Shown here one piece after another: positions 1 to 7,841 of a stretch of DNA of 28,330 bases (positions are counted from its first letter, which is position 1; every line of letters starts with the position of its first letter). This DNA is from a virus. Both the position numbers and the translations under genes were made by a program. A model generated the notes under the pieces. That model searched no databases and was not told the DNA's origin. It worked only from the letters and a program-made list of their open reading frames with translations. The stretch is from positions 1 to 28,330 of IMG/VR virus record IMGVR_UViG_3300048691_000156, one strand, 5' to 3'.

Positions 1-2
1 AC

Positions 3-2060
3 GTGACCGGGCTGTCTGCGCTGATGGCCGGCAAGGTGGACTCCTCGCTGCTGGGTGTCGCATCGGGCGTCGCTGAACTCGACTCGACCGGCAAGCTGAA
101 GGCGTCGCAGATCCCGGCCAGCGCGCTGGTCGATGTGAGTGCCACGGGAATGACGCTGACGGCGGGCGTGCTGAAGCTGACGCAGGATGAAGGTGGCCCG
201 GATGCCACGGTTGACCTGAATTCCTTCGCCACGGATGCGGAGCTGACCGCTGGACTGGCAGGCAAGGCGCCATCGACGCACACGCACACCGTTGCGCAGA
301 TCGGCGATGCCGGGGCGGCCGGGCGCTCGCTGCTGCAGATGGCGACGATGCCGGAAATTCAATCCGCGGTGTCAGAGGGTGTAGTGACATCAGACCGTGT
401 AAAAACAGCTATCACAACCTCGCCGTTTAGCAATTTATCAATAATTGTCCCCGTGCTTTCGGGGGAGGTTGATGCTATTTATTTCGGCGTCAAAAATGAC
501 GGAGCGCCGACGCAGGCGGCTATGGACGCACTGATGGCGAGCGGGTACAAAAAAATACGCTTCCGCCCCGGAATTTACAATGCAACCCTCGCTAACGGGC
601 AGAGCGGCCGCACTTTCTATTTTGACGAGCGCGCCGTCATTGACGGCACAATTCACTTAGCAGTTGGCATCGGCCCGGATATTGGCGGGACTGCCAATGG
701 GCCAATCTCGCTAGTCAAAGATACCTACTGCATGGGGTCAATGGCGTCTTCCGTGCGTCTCGGTACATACTACTGTGATGGGGTGCATATTGACCGCATG
801 CACGTCACTGAGGTGGACTCGGTAAAATACCCCGGACAGGCGGCATACGGCGGATCATTTGGTATCCATTTATACTGCGGGACACGAAACCTGTATTTAC
901 CGGACATATTGATTGATAGCGCCTCTGCAGGTGCGTATGCAATCGGCGTTGACATATCGACCACAGACGATGCGGACCACTGGCCGACAAACATCGCGAT
1001 CGGTAAGGCCGTGGTGCGTGGTAGTACGCAGTGCGGCGTAAATACAGTAAAAACATCAAACCTAAGTATCGCCGACTTAGATATTCAGACCATGGGCGCA
1101 TACAACGGGGCCATGTTTTCGGGGGACCGTGATTTGCGGGTGGATCGCCTTAAAATTAAAGGCGCCGGAGCAGCCGCCGCCAAGGACGGCGTGTATGTGA
1201 CCAACCAAGCAAACCGGGCAAGTTTTGGCCGCGTAAGCGTGGCGGGCACAACGCAGATCGGCGTGCGGACAATCGGCGCGGTACCGGTGGATTTTGAGCA
1301 TATCATGTCAAGCGGTAACGGCTTGGATCAGGTCCGCCTGCAAACCCCTGGGCGCATCGGTCAAATCGAGGCGTCCGGCGGAACGACTGGCTATGGCGTC
1401 AATATCACGACGGGTGCAGCCGGGCTAAACGTTGGTAGAATAGATTCACACGGAAATGCTGTAGTAAACCTATTTGTTGATCCAAATGATGTGTCTATCG
1501 AAAATATCCTGACATACGGATCTCCGACTGGGTATGGCGTATTCCTAAACAGCGCACAGAGATTCCGCACGCGGACGCTTGAAACATACGGATGCTCGCA
1601 GGGTCTGCGCGTCATCGGTGCGAGCGTGATTGCGGATGTTATCCATGCGCATGACAATACCAACGGCATAACTGGATCTGGGATTACGCAGTGGTCTGTC
1701 GGCGAGTTTATCTATTCTGGAAACACAACTGACACTAATGTATCAAACTCGGCGCAACCGGGGTACAGGTCAAAGGTTAAGCAGGGGGTCGGATACCCCG
1801 GCGACGCAGACATAACGCCAACCCACGGAACAACCGGAGATGTGATTTTGTACGGTGTACCGCTAACCGCCAATCGCACAGTGACGCTGAGCACAACGGG
1901 CGCGGTCAGCGGCGAAACTCGATACCGCATCACACGCGACGGCGGCGCAACTGGCGCTTTTACCGTCACAGTAATGTACAAGGCGCTCTCCGTCAACCAG
2001 TGGATTGACGTGGCTTTTTTCAGTGGATCGTGGCGGGTCGTCGCAACTGGCTCGCTGTAA
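3..2060 (+). CDS. Phage tailspike / tail fibre with beta-helix (5' end outside window)
   Basis: This is a receptor-binding virion protein, 685 residues visible; the frame is open to the window edge, so the true start is probably upstream. The N-terminal part (about residues 1-140) has the low-complexity style of tail-fibre shafts, with DSTGKLKASQIP near residue 27 and THTHTVAQIGDAGAAGRSLL near residue 93. From about residue 145 to 600 the sequence is rich in short G/N/D-flanked beta strands, as in right-handed beta-helix (pectate-lyase-like) tailspikes, and a small beta-rich C-terminal domain follows. The DNA changes character at about 360: the shaft is GC-rich, while the helix region is visibly richer in A/T and uses codons such as ata, aaa and tta. 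That suggests a swapped host-range module. I see no catalytic residues I can assign, so depolymerase activity is only possible. The integrase follows 25 bp downstream on the same strand. Confidence 0.75.
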   Translation: MTGLSALMAGKVDSSLLGVASGVAELDSTGKLKASQIPASALVDVSATGMTLTAGVLKLTQDEGGPDATVDLNSFATDAELTAGLAGKAPSTHTHTVAQIGDAGAAGRSLLQMATMPEIQSAVSEGVVTSDRVKTAITTSPFSNLSIIVPVLSGEVDAIYFGVKNDGAPTQAAMDALMASGYKKIRFRPGIYNATLANGQSGRTFYFDERAVIDGTIHLAVGIGPDIGGTANGPISLVKDTYCMGSMASSVRLGTYYCDGVHIDRMHVTEVDSVKYPGQAAYGGSFGIHLYCGTRNLYLPDILIDSASAGAYAIGVDISTTDDADHWPTNIAIGKAVVRGSTQCGVNTVKTSNLSIADLDIQTMGAYNGAMFSGDRDLRVDRLKIKGAGAAAAKDGVYVTNQANRASFGRVSVAGTTQIGVRTIGAVPVDFEHIMSSGNGLDQVRLQTPGRIGQIEASGGTTGYGVNITTGAAGLNVGRIDSHGNAVVNLFVDPNDVSIENILTYGSPTGYGVFLNSAQRFRTRTLETYGCSQGLRVIGASVIADVIHAHDNTNGITGSGITQWSVGEFIYSGNTTDTNVSNSAQPGYRSKVKQGVGYPGDADITPTHGTTGDVILYGVPLTANRTVTLSTTGAVSGETRYRITRDGGATGAFTVTVMYKALSVNQWIDVAFFSGSWRVVATGSL

Positions 2061-2084
2061 CCCCGCCGGTGAGTATCAGCACAA

Positions 2085-3103
2085 GTGACCCCCGCTGAAC
2101 TCGCGCAGGTGTTCGAGATGGTGGCCGCCGCGATCCGCAGCGGCCACTTCCCGCCCAGCGCGACACCAGCCGCCGCCCCCATGGCGGCCCCAGCCACGCC
2201 GACACGCACACTGTCGGCGTGGCTGGACGTGCATGAGCAACAGATCCTGGGCAAGGGCTACAAGGTCCAGACGATCCGCAACCGCCAGGCCAATCTCAAC
2301 CACGTCCGCCGGCTTTGGGGCGGCAGCCAGATCGACACCCTTCGCGCTCACGAGATCATCACCAAGCTGCGCGCCGAATTCCTTCCCGTCCGCACGTCCA
2401 CCGCACAGCGCGTGCTGGCCGAACTGCGTGACGCCTACAACGAGGCCATCGCCAACGACTGGGCAGCCACGAACCCAGCCGCACACGTCAAGCTGCCCAC
2501 CCACCGCGTCAAGCGCAAGCGCCTCTCGTTCGAGGTCTGGGAGCAGATGCGCGAGCTGGCCCGCGCCGGCCGCCAGCCGTGGCTTGAATCGCTCCTGCTG
2601 CTGGCCCTGGTGACCGGCCAGCGCCGCGGCGATCTGGTCAAGATGCGGTTCGATGACGTGGTGGAAGACCACCTCCGCATCGAGCAGCAGAAGCAGGCTG
2701 GCAAAGGCCACGGCGCCCGCATCGCCATCCCGCTGTCCCTGCGCCTCGATGCGATCGGGATGACGCTGGGCGACGTGATCAAGGACTGCCGATCAGCCGG
2801 CGCTACGGGCCAGACCCTGGTGCGCAAGGCCGGCGGCGATCCGCTCGAAGAGTCGTCACTGTCGATCAAGTTCGCCGAATGCATCCGCGCCGTGTGCGGG
2901 GCCGACGCCTACGGCACGGACGAATGGCCCAGCCTGCACGAGGTCCGTAGCCTGTCGGCGCGCATGTACCGCGCCCAGGGCATCGACGTGCAGACCCTTC
3001 TGGGGCACAAGCATGCCGAGATGACGGCGCTCTACGAAGACGATCGCGGGCTGCGGCAGGGGTCTGGAAGCGTCTACCCTGCCCGGACACGGCCGGCGTG
3101 TAG
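2085..3103 (+). CDS. int: Tyrosine recombinase (phage integrase), with apparent C-terminal frameshift
   Basis: It catalyses site-specific integration and excision of the phage. The start is GTG at 2085. Residues about 45-140 look like the SAM-like core-binding domain, and about 150-325 the catalytic domain. The catalytic set is visible: Arg in TGQRRGDLVKMRF, the beta-hairpin Lys in QQKQAGKGHGARI, HxxR in SLHEVRSL, His in LLGHKH and the nucleophile Tyr in MTALYEDDRG (tac at 3033). After DDRG the frame runs on for hundreds of codons antisense to the lysis genes, which is not credible. A -1 shift at the G run 3048-3050 gives the ending GAAAGVWKRLPCPDTAGV and a stop at 3101-3103, which looks like a normal integrase tail (about 341 residues). 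The end given assumes that shift. The base may be missing in the assembly or in the phage. Confidence 0.82.
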
Positions 3104-3213
3104 AGCGCCGGCTCGAACCGGGCGCCACCTTCCCCGCCATCGTCATCGTCACCACCGCCGCACCCGGCGAGCAGCAGCGAAGCCACCACGGCCAGCACCA
3201 TCGCCGCGCCCAT
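2866..3213 (-). CDS. Small lipoprotein, outer-membrane spanin candidate (3' end uncertain)
   Basis: The protein starts MGAAMVLAVVASLLLAGC: a hydrophobic signal with a lipobox (LAGC), followed by an acidic, glycine-rich run (GGGDDDDGGEGG). Its ATG at 3213 overlaps the endolysin stop as TGATG, so it is translationally coupled to lysis. Position and lipobox fit an o-spanin (Rz1-like) that fuses outer and inner membranes after peptidoglycan is cut, but no inner-membrane spanin partner is obvious. As read, the frame runs to 2866 (115 residues), deep into the antisense of the integrase catalytic region. Adding one G to the 3048-3050 run, the same correction the integrase needs, ends this protein at a TAG at 3034-3032 after about 60 residues (ending AAAPRSSS). 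I think that shorter form is the real one. Confidence 0.5.
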   Translation of the reverse strand: MGAAMVLAVVASLLLAGCGGGDDDDGGEGGARFEPALYTPAVSGQGRRFQTPAAARDRLRRAPSSRHACAPEGSARRCPGRGTCAPTGYGPRAGWAIRPCRRRRPRTRRGCIRRT

Positions 3214-3830
3214 CACCCGCCCCACAGCAGGATCGCATGCCCGACCGCGATCCGCCGCTCCTTCAGCGCCGTGCGGGCCGGTCCGTTCCACCGCTCGGTG
3301 ATCATCCCGACATCACCGGCATCGGCGAAGGCCGAACACCCGGTCGCATCCCAGAACTTGAACGCGATCTGTGCGGCCTTCACCGGGTCACGCGCCCACT
3401 CGGGGTTGCTGGCCAGGTCCATCCCGCACTTCTTGCCGAAGCTCATGTAGTTGAACCGCCCCGTCAGGTGGCAGTAGCCCGACCCACGGTATCGCCACCC
3501 ATCGCCGCTGGCCTCGTTGCCGTTGCCCAGGCGATCGGCGTAGACCCGGTTCGCGATGGCCTCGGGGCCGCGCTTGATCAGGCTCTTCGCGTCGTCAAGC
3601 CCCTTCACTGCCGAGAAGATGCCATCCAGCCGCTCGGGCGTGCGGTAGCGCATGTCTTCGACCAACGCGGTGAAGCCGCAGGTCTCGACGTAGCCCTGCC
3701 CCAGGAAGTGGGCGAGCCGGCGCGGGGTCTGGACGGTGCTGTTGGCGCGGGCCGCTTCGAGGGCGACGGCGTGCAGATTGACATCGGCGAGCGTCGATGC
3801 GAAGCGGCGGAACAGGTCGATGGTGATCAT
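3213..3830 (-). CDS. Endolysin, glycoside hydrolase family 19 (chitinase-like) type
   Basis: This 205-residue protein probably cleaves the glycan strands of host peptidoglycan at lysis. The GH19 signature is clear: RLAHFLGQGYVETCGFT with its catalytic-type Glu, NRVYADRLGNGNEASGDGWR, then YRGSGYCHLTGRFNY and, near the C terminus, FWDATGCSAFADAGDVGMIT. It has no signal peptide, so release should depend on a holin, not firmly identified here. The start at 3830 is supported by GGTGGAGG about 7 bases upstream and by a TGATG overlap with the lipoprotein gene before it. The next gene overlaps its stop in the same way, giving a compact lysis cassette. Confidence 0.88.
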   Translation of the reverse strand: MITIDLFRRFASTLADVNLHAVALEAARANSTVQTPRRLAHFLGQGYVETCGFTALVEDMRYRTPERLDGIFSAVKGLDDAKSLIKRGPEAIANRVYADRLGNGNEASGDGWRYRGSGYCHLTGRFNYMSFGKKCGMDLASNPEWARDPVKAAQIAFKFWDATGCSAFADAGDVGMITERWNGPARTALKERRIAVGHAILLWGG

Positions 3831-4009
3831 CAGCGCACCTCCACCGGAGAGAAACAGGTGATGTCCACGCGGGAGTCCTTCCCGATGGCGCCGATGACAT
3901 GCGTGGCGCTGCGCGTGCTCGCGCACTTCTCGATCGCAGCTTGCATGGACGTGGACTGGCAGCCTTGCAGCACATGGGACAGCAGGGCGAACAGGAGACA
4001 GCGGATCAT
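3830..4009 (-). CDS. Small lipoprotein (59 aa) upstream of endolysin
   Basis: The sequence begins MIRCLLFALLSHVLQGCQST, a short signal with a lipobox-like LQGC, and continues as about 40 polar residues with two more cysteines. AAAGGA lies about 8 bases before the ATG at 4009. The stop overlaps the endolysin start (TGATG), and the start overlaps the stop of the preceding gene (ATGA). A lipoprotein here belongs with the lysis cassette and may be an o-spanin or a lysis accessory protein. It is less proline-rich than classical Rz1, so the role is inferred from position. Confidence 0.6.
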   Translation of the reverse strand: MIRCLLFALLSHVLQGCQSTSMQAAIEKCASTRSATHVIGAIGKDSRVDITCFSPVEVR

Positions 4010-4329
4010 GGGGTCGGTCCTTTCTGGGTGGCGGTGGCGGGGTTCGTGGTGGCGGATGTGCCGTGCCGGCGCGGGGCATGGCGCCCCAGGGGTCGCGGGG
4101 TGATCTGGGGCAAGTCGAACGACTCGGCCCGGCTGAAGCGGTGCCCACGGAACTTCTGCGGCACCCAGACCGTCAGGTGTGTCGGGCCTGGCACCAGCGC
4201 GAGGCCCGCCGCCGCGCACAGCCGCACCGATGCGGCGAGGGTGTCGCGGGCGATGCGCTGCAGCTCGGTCATCGGTGGGGCGGGGGCGTCGTCTTCGTCG
4301 AGTGCGTCGAGTTCGATTGGGGCCGTCAT
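4006..4329 (-). CDS. Hypothetical protein, 107 aa
   Basis: I do not recognise this protein. It has an acidic N terminus (MTAPIELDALDEDDAPAPP), a middle segment (about residues 20-70) that could form a small folded domain (LQRIARDTLAASVRLCAAAG, then LTVWVPQKFRGHRF), and a basic, Pro/Thr-rich C-terminal tail. The ATG at 4329 overlaps the methyltransferase stop at 4326-4328, and its own stop overlaps the next start, so it is translated as part of the same leftward operon. Confidence 0.55.
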   Translation of the reverse strand: MTAPIELDALDEDDAPAPPMTELQRIARDTLAASVRLCAAAGLALVPGPTHLTVWVPQKFRGHRFSRAESFDLPQITPRPLGRHAPRRHGTSATTNPATATQKGPTP

Positions 4330-6239
4330 GGCTGCAACTCCAGTTGGTCAGCAGGCATGGCCGCCTCGATGCGGGCGCGGGCGATGGCGATGTACTCGGC
4401 TTCGCGTTCGGCGCCGATGAAGCGGAAACCCTCCAGGATCGCCGCCTTGCCTGTCGATCCGCTGCCGGTGAACGGGTCGAGGACAATGCCGCCCGGCGGT
4501 GTGACCAAGCGGCAGAGGTAGCGCATGAGGTCGGTAGGCCTGACCGTTGGATGCGTGTTGGACTTCGGCGAAAATGTGTTGCCGGTGGCATGGGCATGGG
4601 CATGGGCATCGTTCCGCATGTTCATGCACCCGGCAACACGCTCGACAAACCCATCAAGCCCGTCTTCACGGTCCCGCTTGCTCGCCTTCGCTGCGTAGAA
4701 GAACCGCGCCGCGCTGCCGGCATCTCCGTAACCGATGGATGTGTCACCGGATGGCGCATACCCGCCACCGAACTTGTCACCGTTGTTCCGTCCGCCGCCG
4801 GTGCTCTTGCCCGTCACCGGGAACAGCGCAACGACCTCTGGGCTTCCGTCGTGCAGCAGGTTTGCGGGCCAGCGGCCGGCATCGCTACCGACCTGAACTG
4901 TTTTCGGCTGCCATGCGTCGTCCTCGTGCGGGTACTGGTTTGAGCCGCCAGCCTTGGTGCGGAGGGTGCTTTCTGTGCCGACCCGGCACCCGTCGATGCT
5001 CAGACCGCCAGTGCCATGCACCGCCACGTTCGCCGCCACCGACCCACACAAGGGCTTGCGCGCCAGCGTGATCGGCTCCAATGCCGGCTTCAGGGCGTTG
5101 CCGTGCTTGGGGAAGCCGGACCCGTACAGCCACGCCAGCATGTCGCGGATCTCGAACCCGCCGTCCTCGATCCGGCACGCCATGCGGTGCTGTGTGCGCG
5201 TGCCCGCGAAGGCCAGCAGATGTCCGCCCGGCTTCAGGACGCGCAGGCACTCGGCCCATATTTCAATGCTTGGCACATCACCGTCCCACGATTTACCCAT
5301 AAATCCATTCCGGCTATAATCAAGCTCAGAAAGGATCGCGTCATGCAGATAGATCGTGAGTGCCCGGTTTGTGGAGTCACCTACAAAGCGGAAGTGAAGA
5401 GGCTTGAATTTGGGCGCCAGACAACTTGTTCTCGCTCCTGCTCCTATCGGTTGCGCGCTGGCAAGATCGAAAACAGCGTAACCCTCAAATGCGGGACTTG
5501 CGGGGATGAGTTCAAGCGCGCCGTTTCGCACGTCAAGGGCAAGCACGGCGCGGACTTCTGCTCCAGCAATTGCCACTACCTCGGGCGCTCCATCGGTGCG
5601 ACCCTTCGAGTCGTCACAAGCCCCTACAAAGTCAGCGAAGAAGGAAGGGCTGCATGGGTCAAGGGCGCGCAAAAAACGCGACAGCTCAGAATCGAAAGAG
5701 GAAACTACAAGCACACCGACGCGACCAAGGCCAAGCTCTCGGAAAAGACGGCCGCAGCCATCTCCTCGGGACGGATCAGGCGGACGTCGAAGGTTGAGGA
5801 TGTAGTTGCCGAAGAACTCGACCGAATTGGCCTCCTCTACGTTCGGCAGCACGCCATCCGCGCCAAAGACGGTACGTTTAGTTGCGTCTTCGATTTCCTG
5901 ATCGGCGAGAGTGTTGCGCTTGAGGTTCAAGGTACTTACTGGCACGCAGACCCGCGATTTTTCCCGGATGGCCCGACCCATCCAATCCAGAAACGTAACG
6001 CTGCCAAGTGGGCCGGGAAACTTGTCGAGGCGGCCAGTCGCAACATTCGCGTGATAGAGGTCTGGGAGCACGACATCAAGAAAAGCCCGGCCCAAGCGGT
6101 TCGGCAAGCTCTCGACGGGGCGCTGGCTTGACAGGCCATAGGGCGGGTCCGTGACGACGCTGTCCACGCTGTCATCGGCCATGCCGCGCAGCACGTCCAG
6201 GCAGTCGCCATGGTGCAGGGTGTAGGTAGGTCTGGTCAT
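4326..6239 (-). CDS. Beta-class DNA methyltransferase (N6-adenine/N4-cytosine), interrupted by a homing-endonuclease insertion
   Basis: The enzyme transfers a methyl group from S-adenosylmethionine to an exocyclic amino group in DNA. Motif order is that of the beta class: catalytic DPPY at residues 31-34 (VVTDPPYGLS) and the SAM-binding motif DPFTGSGSTG near residue 587, after the typical HPTVRPTDLMRYL. Conserved middle blocks are GFMGKSWD (from about 312), IWAECLRVLKPGGHLLAF and MLAWLYGSGFPKHGNA. In relatives DPPYGL is followed almost directly by FMGK..WD. Here about 274 residues intervene that are only the antisense reading of an endonuclease gene (5343-6131, +). The frame happens to stay open, so a 637-residue fusion could be made, but activity is doubtful. 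Without the insert it would be about 363 residues. Such enzymes protect phage DNA from host restriction or modify host DNA. It lies upstream of the lysis cassette. Confidence 0.85.
   Translation of the reverse strand: MTRPTYTLHHGDCLDVLRGMADDSVDSVVTDPPYGLSSQRPVESLPNRLGRAFLDVVLPDLYHANVATGRLDKFPGPLGSVTFLDWMGRAIREKSRVCVPVSTLNLKRNTLADQEIEDATKRTVFGADGVLPNVEEANSVEFFGNYILNLRRPPDPSRGDGCGRLFRELGLGRVGVLVVSSFDSELSRFLRALDPCSPSFFADFVGACDDSKGRTDGAPEVVAIAGAEVRAVLALDVRNGALELIPASPAFEGYAVFDLASAQPIGAGARTSCLAPKFKPLHFRFVGDSTNRALTIYLHDAILSELDYSRNGFMGKSWDGDVPSIEIWAECLRVLKPGGHLLAFAGTRTQHRMACRIEDGGFEIRDMLAWLYGSGFPKHGNALKPALEPITLARKPLCGSVAANVAVHGTGGLSIDGCRVGTESTLRTKAGGSNQYPHEDDAWQPKTVQVGSDAGRWPANLLHDGSPEVVALFPVTGKSTGGGRNNGDKFGGGYAPSGDTSIGYGDAGSAARFFYAAKASKRDREDGLDGFVERVAGCMNMRNDAHAHAHATGNTFSPKSNTHPTVRPTDLMRYLCRLVTPPGGIVLDPFTGSGSTGKAAILEGFRFIGAEREAEYIAIARARIEAAMPADQLELQP
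5292..5320 (+). promoter_or_regulatory. Sigma70-type promoter for the homing endonuclease
   Basis: TTTACC at 5292-5297 and a perfect TATAAT at 5315-5320 are separated by 17 bp. An RBS and the ATG at 5343 follow. The -35 lies within methyltransferase codons (antisense of GFMGKSW), so the insertion may have recruited or brought the -10 box. It would give expression independent of the leftward operon. Confidence 0.6.
5343..6131 (+). CDS. EDxHD/Vsr-like homing endonuclease with zinc fingers and NUMOD3-like motif
   Basis: This 262-residue protein probably makes a site-specific DNA break that spreads its own gene into empty methyltransferase alleles. Two treble-clef-like zinc fingers come first (Cys7, 10, 29, 33 and Cys50, 53, 73, 77). 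A NUMOD3-like DNA-binding segment follows at about 122-139 (YKHTDATKAKLSEKT), then a Vsr/PD-(D/E)xK nuclease fold from about 150: Glu152 or 157, Asp184 in VFDFLIG, Glu194-Val-Gln196, His201 in YWH and Asp244 in WEHD. That spacing fits the EDxHD family. The start at 5343 has GAAAGGA 7 bases upstream and a sigma70-like promoter before that. The gene lies opposite to, and inside, the methyltransferase gene, and its TGA overlaps the codons after DPPYGL. The flanks are too short for a group I intron. Confidence 0.8.
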   Translation: MQIDRECPVCGVTYKAEVKRLEFGRQTTCSRSCSYRLRAGKIENSVTLKCGTCGDEFKRAVSHVKGKHGADFCSSNCHYLGRSIGATLRVVTSPYKVSEEGRAAWVKGAQKTRQLRIERGNYKHTDATKAKLSEKTAAAISSGRIRRTSKVEDVVAEELDRIGLLYVRQHAIRAKDGTFSCVFDFLIGESVALEVQGTYWHADPRFFPDGPTHPIQKRNAAKWAGKLVEAASRNIRVIEVWEHDIKKSPAQAVRQALDGALA

Positions 6240-6763
6240 GCGGCAAACGGCTCCAGGTGTCTCAGGTCATCCCGCCGCTGCAGCGTGAGCCGGCGGACCA
6301 TGGGGGCGATGACGGTGGGGGTGGGGACAGCTTCGACGGTGAACGCGATGACCGCACCCAGGCCGGGCAGCAGCAGCACGAGGTCGCCCTTCGTCGGCAT
6401 GTAGTGCTCGGGTGTGCCGGGGCTGGCCAGCGCCTCCACCTGTGCGTCCACGGTCTCCGCGGCGAGCGTGCCGGTGCCGCGGTCGTTCATCATGGACATC
6501 GGCGGGGCGGTGTCGCAGAACAGCAGCCGCCCAGCGCCGAGGGGCTGGTACTCGATCGACGGCTCTTCCTCCGCCGACAGCACGCCCATGCCGCCCAGCG
6601 TGGGCAGGCCGCCCATGATCTGCTCCATCACCCCCGTCATGCCCGCCGCGGGCCGCGTCACCACGCGCCGCCAGACTTGGCAGTCCAGCCCGCGCGGGTG
6701 GCGCAGCACCACCTGGCGCAGGGCCAGCGACACGGCCACGGGGATTCGTTCGATCATCGTCAT
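6236..6763 (-). CDS. Hypothetical phage protein, 175 aa
   Basis: I do not recognise a family. The protein is mixed alpha/beta with a glycine/methionine-rich middle (GVMEQIMGGLPTLGGMGVL) and a beta-rich second half that includes YMPTKGDLVLLLPGLGAVIAF. Its stop overlaps the methyltransferase start as ATGA. The ATG at 6763 follows GGAAAGG; a second ATG at 6757 is possible. It sits between the SWIM-like protein and the methyltransferase, downstream of the tail fibre. Confidence 0.6.
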   Translation of the reverse strand: MTMIERIPVAVSLALRQVVLRHPRGLDCQVWRRVVTRPAAGMTGVMEQIMGGLPTLGGMGVLSAEEEPSIEYQPLGAGRLLFCDTAPPMSMMNDRGTGTLAAETVDAQVEALASPGTPEHYMPTKGDLVLLLPGLGAVIAFTVEAVPTPTVIAPMVRRLTLQRRDDLRHLEPFAA

Positions 6764-6767
6764 GGGG

Positions 6768-7841
6768 TCAGCCTTTCCAGCCTCGTGAGCGCATCACCAT
6801 GTCAACCTCATCCGTGGTCATCGCACCACTGCGGACCATCGAGGCGAACTTGGTTCTCGCTTTTGCGAATTCAGCGTTCTTCTGCTGTTCGGTCGCGCTG
6901 GACGGAAGCGTGCCAGCGGCGGGACTGTTCGCCGCCACCTGCATGGCCCGGCCGGCGGCCAGCCGCTCTGACCGCTCCTGCGTCGTCTCGACCTTGTTGC
7001 GCTTCCAATCCTTGCGGTCAGCCTGCTCCTGCTCCATGGCATCGGCCTCGCGCTTGGTGACGCGGGCAGTGGCCTTGCGGTCGAGCGTGCCCTGGGCGAG
7101 CGCGATCATCTGCTCGATCCGCTTCAGCGCGATGGGCTGGGTCAGCAGGTGAACGGTGCGCAGGACGTGCTTGCACGCCACGCCGTCGAGCTGCGGGTTC
7201 CTGATCTTCGGGAAGCCTGTTTCCGGGCGGCCCGCGTTGTAGTTGCCCACCGTCGCGATGTAGCGGAACACGTAGCGCCAATCCTCGCAGTCGCAGTCGA
7301 TGCGGATGCTGCCAGTGGCGAGCTTGCGGGCGAGCGCGTTGAGCTTGCCGTCCTTCGCCGGCGCCGCCGCCATGCCGCTCAGCCCGACGAAGTCCACATG
7401 GACGTGGTGCCGAGATGCCAGGCTGCCCGGCGCGGCATTGGTCGTGAAGTGGATGATGCTGCCCTTGATCTCCATGGGCACGGCGTAGTGAATCTCGGTG
7501 TTCGCGCGCTGGCGCCGCTCGGGGTGCGCCAGGTTGATGATCTGCTTGGCCGTGATGCCGCCCGCGAACTTCTTCCCGAGCGACTTCGCCAGCGCGGCGA
7601 ACCGCTGCAGATCCTCTGCCGTAATCTTCCGCAACTGCCCATTCAGGATGGTGTCAAGCGCGCGGCCCGCGTTGTAGGCGCCGCCGACCTCCTGAGGGTC
7701 GAGGATGTTCTCTGCGGCCAGCCGTTGCTCGCGTTCGGCCTTGTGCCGCGCCTTCGCTTCGGCAACGACCTGGGCGGGCGTGTTCGCCTTCTTCGGTGCT
7801 GGGGCGGGGGTGGGCGCCGCGGCCGGCTTGCTTTCGGCCAT
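6768..7841 (-). CDS. SWIM-like zinc-binding phage protein, 357 aa
   Basis: An Ala/Pro/Lys-rich N-terminal tail (to about residue 25) is followed by a charged helical region and then a domain with DCDCEDWRYVFRYIATVG and, about 25 residues later, DGVACKHVLRTVHLL. The CxC...CxH pattern is that of a SWIM-type zinc finger. The C-terminal third is highly charged and probably helical. SWIM-like proteins of this kind occur in other tailed phages as conserved proteins of unknown function; a virion or DNA-associated role is possible but unproven. The ATG at 7841 forms a TGATG overlap with the gene before it, and GAGGGG lies upstream. Confidence 0.65.
   Translation of the reverse strand: MAESKPAAAPTPAPAPKKANTPAQVVAEAKARHKAEREQRLAAENILDPQEVGGAYNAGRALDTILNGQLRKITAEDLQRFAALAKSLGKKFAGGITAKQIINLAHPERRQRANTEIHYAVPMEIKGSIIHFTTNAAPGSLASRHHVHVDFVGLSGMAAAPAKDGKLNALARKLATGSIRIDCDCEDWRYVFRYIATVGNYNAGRPETGFPKIRNPQLDGVACKHVLRTVHLLTQPIALKRIEQMIALAQGTLDRKATARVTKREADAMEQEQADRKDWKRNKVETTQERSERLAAGRAMQVAANSPAAGTLPSSATEQQKNAEFAKARTKFASMVRSGAMTTDEVDMVMRSRGWKG

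Noticed and set aside
3104-4103. Continuation of the integrase frame to 4103
   Set aside because: It runs antisense through the lipoprotein and GH19 endolysin genes, is low-complexity Arg/Pro/Ala and lies beyond the normal integrase end.
5310-6140. Group I intron or intein in the methyltransferase
   Set aside because: The endonuclease is on the opposite strand and fills almost the whole insert, leaving no room for a ribozyme or splicing domains.
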